Of a stretch of 9,435 nt of DNA, positions 7,228-9,435 are shown piece after piece (positions within the stretch are counted from its first letter, which is position 1; every line of letters starts with the position of its first letter). The notes under the pieces were generated by a model, which was not told the origin of the DNA, did no database searches, and saw only the letters and a list, made by a program, of their open reading frames with translations. The DNA is from Chloroflexota bacterium (GTDB lineage Bacteria > Chloroflexota > Dehalococcoidia > DSTF01 > JACRBR01), in NCBI GenBank assembly GCA_021813085.1, contig JAKAMA010000064.1, positions 1 through 9,435 on the forward strand. The letters are read 5' to 3'. The position numbers and the translations under genes were made by a program.

Positions 7228-7245
7228 GCGGGCTCATGTGCCCGC
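7228..7245 (-). other. Hairpin in the leader of the methyltransferase-like operon
   Basis: GCGGGC (7228-7233), a six-base loop TCATGT and GCCCGC (7240-7245) give a perfect stem about 57 bases upstream of the operon start, in a 186-bp divergent gap. It resembles the stem-loop at 3365-3381. It could be a leader structure, an operator or a dispersed repeat. Confidence 0.35.
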
Positions 7246-7340
7246 CCACCCCGCTTGCGTATCATGCGCCAGCCCGGCGCCGCGTACAAGCCGTGCCCGT
7301 CGCGGCGATCGCGTGCTGTTCGCGGCATGGCGCCACCATC

Positions 7341-7346
7341 TATAGT
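7341..7346 (+). promoter_or_regulatory. Candidate -10 box TATAGT for the lipoprotein gene
   Basis: TATAGT differs from the TATAAT consensus at one base and lies 11 bases before the ATG at 7358. A possible weak -35 (TTCGCG at 7319-7324) sits 16 bp upstream. The predicted leader is only a few bases, too short for a normal Shine-Dalgarno sequence, and none is seen. Confidence 0.5.
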
Positions 7347-7357
7347 TGCCAGTCGAG

Positions 7358-8245
7358 ATGTCCAGCCCGCGACGCCTCCTCCGGTGCGCGTTGGTGCTGC
7401 TCTGCGTGGCGCCCGCCCTGGCCACGTGCAGGGCGGCCGCGACCGCGCGCCCGGACGCGTCCCCAACGCCTTCCACCGCCGCGCCGCCCGCCCGGGACCC
7501 GGTGGCGAGCTTCGAGGAGATCGTCGCTGCCCTTGACCGGCAAGACGCCGCGGGCGTGTACCGCGGCCTCTCGCGCGAAGCGCGCGCGTCGCTCACCAGC
7601 CAGGACGTCATCGCGTTGGTAAAGCAGCTCGCGGGCGCCGACGCCAACTTCCACATCGCTGTGCGGAGCGTGAACAGCCGCATCGTCAACGGAGATCAGG
7701 CGCAGCTCGGACTGACGCTGATGATCGACTTCCAGGGACACCACCTGCCGCTCACCGAGGTCGCGTTCCTCGTGCTCGAGGACGGACGCTGGCGCCTCTC
7801 CGACCACTTCCTCCAGACGGCGCTCGCCGCGGCCGGCCGCGGCGCCCCCGCGGCGGCCGCACCGCGCGTGCTCGGTCCCGACGGCTGCGTGCAGGGCGAC
7901 GTGCTCGCCGGCGTCTATCTGCCGTCGCGCCTGGAGGTGCTCGCCCCGTGCGTCACCGTGGAGGGCGTGGTGCGCGCGGTCGAGTCGCCGGGCGCCGGCG
8001 AGGGAGACGGCGACCTCTCGTTCGAGGTCGAAGTGGCTGGCCCCGACCTGCGCCTCCTCAACGACGTCAACCGCACGGAGCGGCACGGCTGGCTGCACAT
8101 GGAGATCGTGCCGCTCGACCAGCCGCGCCTGCCGAAGCCCGCCGTCGGCGAGCGGGTGCGGGTCACCGGCGCCTGGGTCACCGACACCGTGCACGGCCAC
8201 AACGAGATCCACCCGGTCTGGGCGCTCACGGTGCTGGGCCCATGA
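7358..8245 (+). CDS. Lipoprotein with NTF2-like and OB-like domains
   Basis: A 295-aa protein exported and probably lipid-anchored: RRLLR, a hydrophobic stretch (10-21) and the lipobox LATC with Cys24 (Thr at -1 is uncommon). A Pro/Thr/Ala spacer follows to about residue 47. Residues 48-156 resemble an NTF2-like/DUF4878-type fold (SFEEIVAALDRQDAAGVYRGL early, EDGRWRLSDHF late), a family often used for ligand binding in the envelope. Residues 172-295 resemble an OB-like module seen in other exported proteins: GCVQGDV, LPSRLEVLAPCVTVEGVV, WLHMEIVPLDQP and VTDTVHGHNEIHPVWAL. Cys177 and Cys198 may form a disulphide. The start is the ATG at 7358; an in-frame TTG at 7346 overlaps the -10 box and is less likely. 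No catalytic residues are recognised. It is a single gene, divergent from the methyltransferase-like operon. The domain names are fold-level guesses. Confidence 0.82.
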   Translation: MSSPRRLLRCALVLLCVAPALATCRAAATARPDASPTPSTAAPPARDPVASFEEIVAALDRQDAAGVYRGLSREARASLTSQDVIALVKQLAGADANFHIAVRSVNSRIVNGDQAQLGLTLMIDFQGHHLPLTEVAFLVLEDGRWRLSDHFLQTALAAAGRGAPAAAAPRVLGPDGCVQGDVLAGVYLPSRLEVLAPCVTVEGVVRAVESPGAGEGDGDLSFEVEVAGPDLRLLNDVNRTERHGWLHMEIVPLDQPRLPKPAVGERVRVTGAWVTDTVHGHNEIHPVWALTVLGP

Positions 8246-8382
8246 CCGGATGGCCCCGCCGGGGTGCGCCGTCGCCACGAGGTGCCACGGATGCAGGGGT
8301 CGACGGACGCTCCACACCTGGCGTTCGCCGCCCAACGCCGGGCCGCGCTCGCGCATGGGAACACGTGCCCACAACGATGTCA

Positions 8383-8853
8383 TCAGACCGTGGCCCTTGC
8401 GATCGCCGCGCGGACGACGGTTGGGGGATCAGCGCCGTCCTCGGGGACCTGCGCGACGCCGGCGCGCCAATTGCGCCGCTCTTGTCCGGCGCTTCTCACG
8501 ACGAGGTCTGCCGCCAGGCGGTGGGCCACCACGCGCGCGCTGGCCGCATCGGTCTCCGGGAGCAACGCGACGAGCGTGCCGTCGCGCAAGGCCCCAATCT
8601 GGTCGCAGAATCGGAGCCGGACGCCGATGGCTTCCGCGGCGGTGGCGATCTCCTCGTGGCCCAGGGATTGATTGGGCAGGAGCTGGGGGACGGCGCAGAC
8701 GACCACGAGCGGACGGTCATACCGCGTCGCCCGGACGATCTCTTCTTCCAGGCGGTCCAGAATGTCTGGCTCCGAGAGGACGCGCGATCTCGACGGTGCG
8801 TCAGCCGGTGCACCCGGCTCGCCGTCGTCGGTGCGGCGCTTGAACAGAGGCAT
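8383..8853 (-). CDS. Small degenerate GGDEF-like protein
   Basis: A 156-aa protein whose pattern follows a diguanylate-cyclase (GGDEF) domain: ILDRLEEEIVRATRYDRPLVVV (31-52) matches the first helix and strand, VALLPETDAASARVVAHRLAADL (95-117) matches the helix after the active site, and WRAGVAQVPEDGADPPTVVRAA (129-150) matches the final strand and helix. The catalytic turn is lost: where GRLGGDEF is expected the protein has IGALRDGTLV (86-95). Cyclase activity is therefore not expected; nucleotide binding or a scaffold role is possible. No sensor or output domain is attached, and residues 1-27 look disordered (MPLFKRR then an acidic, Pro/Ala-rich tract). The start is the ATG at 8853, nine bases after a TACAAT box, with no Shine-Dalgarno sequence. 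The gene converges on the lipoprotein gene. Confidence 0.72.
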   Translation of the reverse strand: MPLFKRRTDDGEPGAPADAPSRSRVLSEPDILDRLEEEIVRATRYDRPLVVVCAVPQLLPNQSLGHEEIATAAEAIGVRLRFCDQIGALRDGTLVALLPETDAASARVVAHRLAADLVVRSAGQERRNWRAGVAQVPEDGADPPTVVRAAIARATV

Positions 8854-8862
8854 CGCGGCGGC

Positions 8863-8868
8863 ATTGTA
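8863..8868 (-). promoter_or_regulatory. Candidate -10 box TACAAT for the GGDEF-like gene
   Basis: On the minus strand TACAAT (one mismatch to consensus) is followed by nine bases and the ATG at 8853, so the message would be leaderless or nearly so. The expected -35 position (8886-8891) falls in the left arm of the 11-bp inverted repeat 8885-8924 and does not match TTGACA, which fits either weak or regulator-dependent expression. Confidence 0.5.
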
Positions 8869-8884
8869 CCCCGCAGAGCAGAAG

Positions 8885-8924
8885 GTACGCGGGCGCCCTG
8901 GTGGTTGGACCGTCGCCCGCGTAC
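8885..8924. promoter_or_regulatory. 11-bp perfect inverted repeat over the GGDEF-like gene promoter
   Basis: GTACGCGGGCG (8885-8895) and CGCCCGCGTAC (8914-8924) are exact inverse complements separated by 18 bp. The left arm covers the -35 position for the TACAAT box at 8863-8868, as a dimeric regulator site would. It could instead fold as an RNA hairpin if transcribed. No regulator gene with a DNA-binding domain is present in the window. Confidence 0.5.
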
Positions 8925-9018
8925 GCGCGGGCGGGCGCGCCGCCACGCACCGCGTGGGTGCTGCGCCCTGCTGTGCGATCTGCGAATGACCGTGCTCCGC
9001 GCGGGTCACGCGCCAACT

Positions 9019-9057
9019 GCCCGATGCGGCCCCCCGCGTGGGGCCGTCTGGTCGGGC
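9019..9057. other. Two-part stem-loop
   Basis: An outer stem GCCCGA/TCGGGC (9019-9024, 9052-9057) encloses an inner stem CGGCCCC/GGGGCCG (9027-9033, 9040-9046) around a six-base loop, with an internal loop of two and five bases. Thirteen base pairs in 39 nt are stable whichever strand is transcribed. No gene end lies just upstream on either strand, so it is not an obvious terminator. Confidence 0.4.
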
Positions 9058-9094
9058 GCCATCCCGCCTCCACCGCCGACGTCCCGTCTTTAGG

Positions 9095-9116
9095 ATCGAC
9101 GCTTGAGCGCGTCGAT
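9095..9116. promoter_or_regulatory. 8-bp inverted repeat just upstream of the lysine-rich gene promoter
   Basis: ATCGACGC (9095-9102), a six-base loop and GCGTCGAT (9109-9116) are an exact inverted repeat ending 13 bp before the -35 box at 9130. The position suits an upstream regulator site; an insulating hairpin is the alternative. Confidence 0.4.
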
Positions 9117-9129
9117 GCTCCGCGACGTA

Positions 9130-9157
9130 TTGAACAGAGCGACCAAGCGGCTATGAT
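9130..9157 (+). promoter_or_regulatory. Promoter of the lysine-rich micro-protein gene
   Basis: TTGAAC (9130-9135), 16 bp and TATGAT (9152-9157) form the best primary-sigma-type promoter in the window. The expected transcription start is near 9164, giving a leader of about 39 bases that contains AGGAG (9171-9175) and GGAGG (9192-9196). Confidence 0.7.
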
Positions 9158-9202
9158 GTTCCCATCCATCAGGAGCGGTTGCACAAAAACTGGAGGACAA
9201 GG

Positions 9203-9301
9203 ATGCCAACCACGAAGAAGGCGGCAGCGAAGAAGACCAGCAGCAAGGCGGCGGCCACGTCCACGAAGAAGTCGGCCGCAAAGAAGAAGGCGAAGAAGTA
9301 G
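9203..9301 (+). CDS. 32-residue lysine/alanine-rich basic micro-protein (histone-H1-tail-like)
   Basis: ATG at 9203 to TAG at 9299-9301 gives 32 residues built only from Met, Pro, Thr, Lys, Ala and Ser: it opens MPTTKKAAAKK and ends KKSAAKKKAKK, with 12 lysines and no acidic or aromatic residue. Every lysine codon is AAG. The composition matches the C-terminal tails of bacterial histone-H1-like and HU-type proteins, so nucleic-acid binding (nucleoid or RNA) is the natural inference, but there is no folded domain. Expression signals are the best in the window: the promoter at 9130-9157, GGAGG (9192-9196) six bases before the ATG, and a strong hairpin 36 bases after the stop. An in-frame TTG at 9179 would add eight residues (LHKNWRTR), but its AGGAG is only three bases away. 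It lies below usual gene-finder length limits. Confidence 0.7.
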   Translation: MPTTKKAAAKKTSSKAAATSTKKSAAKKKAKK

Positions 9302-9337
9302 CACCTGCGCCGAAGCCTTCGCAAGCGCGACGAACAT

Positions 9338-9365
9338 GGCCGCTCCCACGACAGTCGGAGCGGCC
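9338..9365 (+). terminator. Strong hairpin after the lysine-rich gene
   Basis: GGCCGCTCC (9338-9346), a ten-base loop and GGAGCGGCC (9357-9365) make a perfect 9-bp stem, 36 bases downstream of the stop. There is no U-tract, which is common for terminators in high-GC genomes, so the function is likely but not certain. From 9366 to the window end I see no gene. Confidence 0.55.
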
Positions 9366-9435
9366 GTCGCATATGGCGTGGCGCCGCCGCGCCGCCACAT
9401 CCGGTTGAGGATCTCCCGGCGCACGCGGGATCTCG

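Larger units (their letters stand above)
8854..9202. other. Gene-free, hairpin-rich intergenic stretch
   Basis: About 350 bp lie between the divergent GGDEF-like gene and the lysine-rich gene. I find no convincing coding frame, tRNA or recognised RNA family. The stretch contains inverted repeats at 8885-8924, 8943-8957 (CCACGC-acc-GCGTGG), 9019-9057 and 9095-9116, then the promoter at 9130-9157 and a leader of roughly 40 bases. It may contain a structured small RNA or regulatory sites. Confidence 0.5.

Noticed and set aside
8252..8264. CCCC-GCC-GGGG stem after the lipoprotein gene as a terminator
   Set aside because: Only 4 bp with a three-base loop and no T-tract.
7948..9093. 381-codon plus-strand open frame
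   Set aside because: It crosses the lipoprotein end, runs antisense to the GGDEF-like gene, and has Arg/Gly/Ala-rich low-complexity content with no recognisable domain.
8801..9424. Minus-strand open frame antisense to the lysine-rich gene
   Set aside because: Its Leu/Phe-rich part is the complement of AAG codons, and it has no ribosome binding site; the plus strand has promoter, Shine-Dalgarno and hairpin.
9410..9434. GATCTC direct repeat and CCCG/CGGG arms at the right edge
   Set aside because: Six-base repeats and a 4-bp stem are expected by chance at this length and composition, and the context is cut off.

Overview
This window looks like a piece of a high-GC bacterial chromosome. Third codon positions are strongly G/C, most genes are short and independent, and neighbouring genes often face opposite ways. 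Two features resemble proteins common in Chloroflexota, especially Dehalococcoidia-like genomes: a secreted lamin-tail-like surface protein (4088-4975) and a PAS/HisKA_3 kinase with an LHDGIIQSLYAVG phosphoacceptor box. The lineage is an inference from memory of these families, because the window has no rRNA or other marker gene. I see no tRNA, rRNA, CRISPR array, insertion sequence or phage gene.

Layout, left to right. Positions 1-835 (minus) hold the N-terminal part of a COG2187-type kinase-fold protein that runs off the left edge. Positions 936-1838 (plus) encode a secreted or lipid-anchored NodB-type polysaccharide deacetylase with a Pro/Thr linker; its 3' end overlaps the next gene tail to tail by 41 bp. 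Positions 1798-3246 (minus) encode a soluble PAS-PAS histidine kinase, and 3450-3878 (minus, upstream of the kinase on the same strand) encode a receiver-only response regulator. Positions 4088-4975 (plus) encode a surface protein with a signal peptide and a C-terminal membrane anchor.

Positions 7171-5085 (minus) form a two-gene operon with an ATGA overlap: a uroporphyrinogen-decarboxylase/cobamide-methyltransferase-like protein, then an SxxK serine hydrolase of the beta-lactamase / 6-aminohexanoate-dimer-hydrolase type. Positions 7358-8245 (plus) encode a lipoprotein that appears to join an NTF2-like domain to an OB-like domain. Positions 8383-8853 (minus) encode a small degenerate GGDEF-like protein. 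After a hairpin-rich stretch without genes (8854-9202), a well-formed promoter and ribosome binding site drive a 32-residue, 12-lysine micro-protein (9203-9301), followed by a strong hairpin.

The window reads mainly as signalling (kinase, receiver, degenerate GGDEF) mixed with cell-surface proteins (deacetylase, anchored protein, lipoprotein) and one metabolic operon. There is no obvious defence island or biosynthetic cluster. The least ordinary items are the lysine-only basic micro-protein, the inverted repeat over the promoter of the degenerate GGDEF gene, several genes that look leaderless, and the translationally coupled methyltransferase-like/hydrolase pair.
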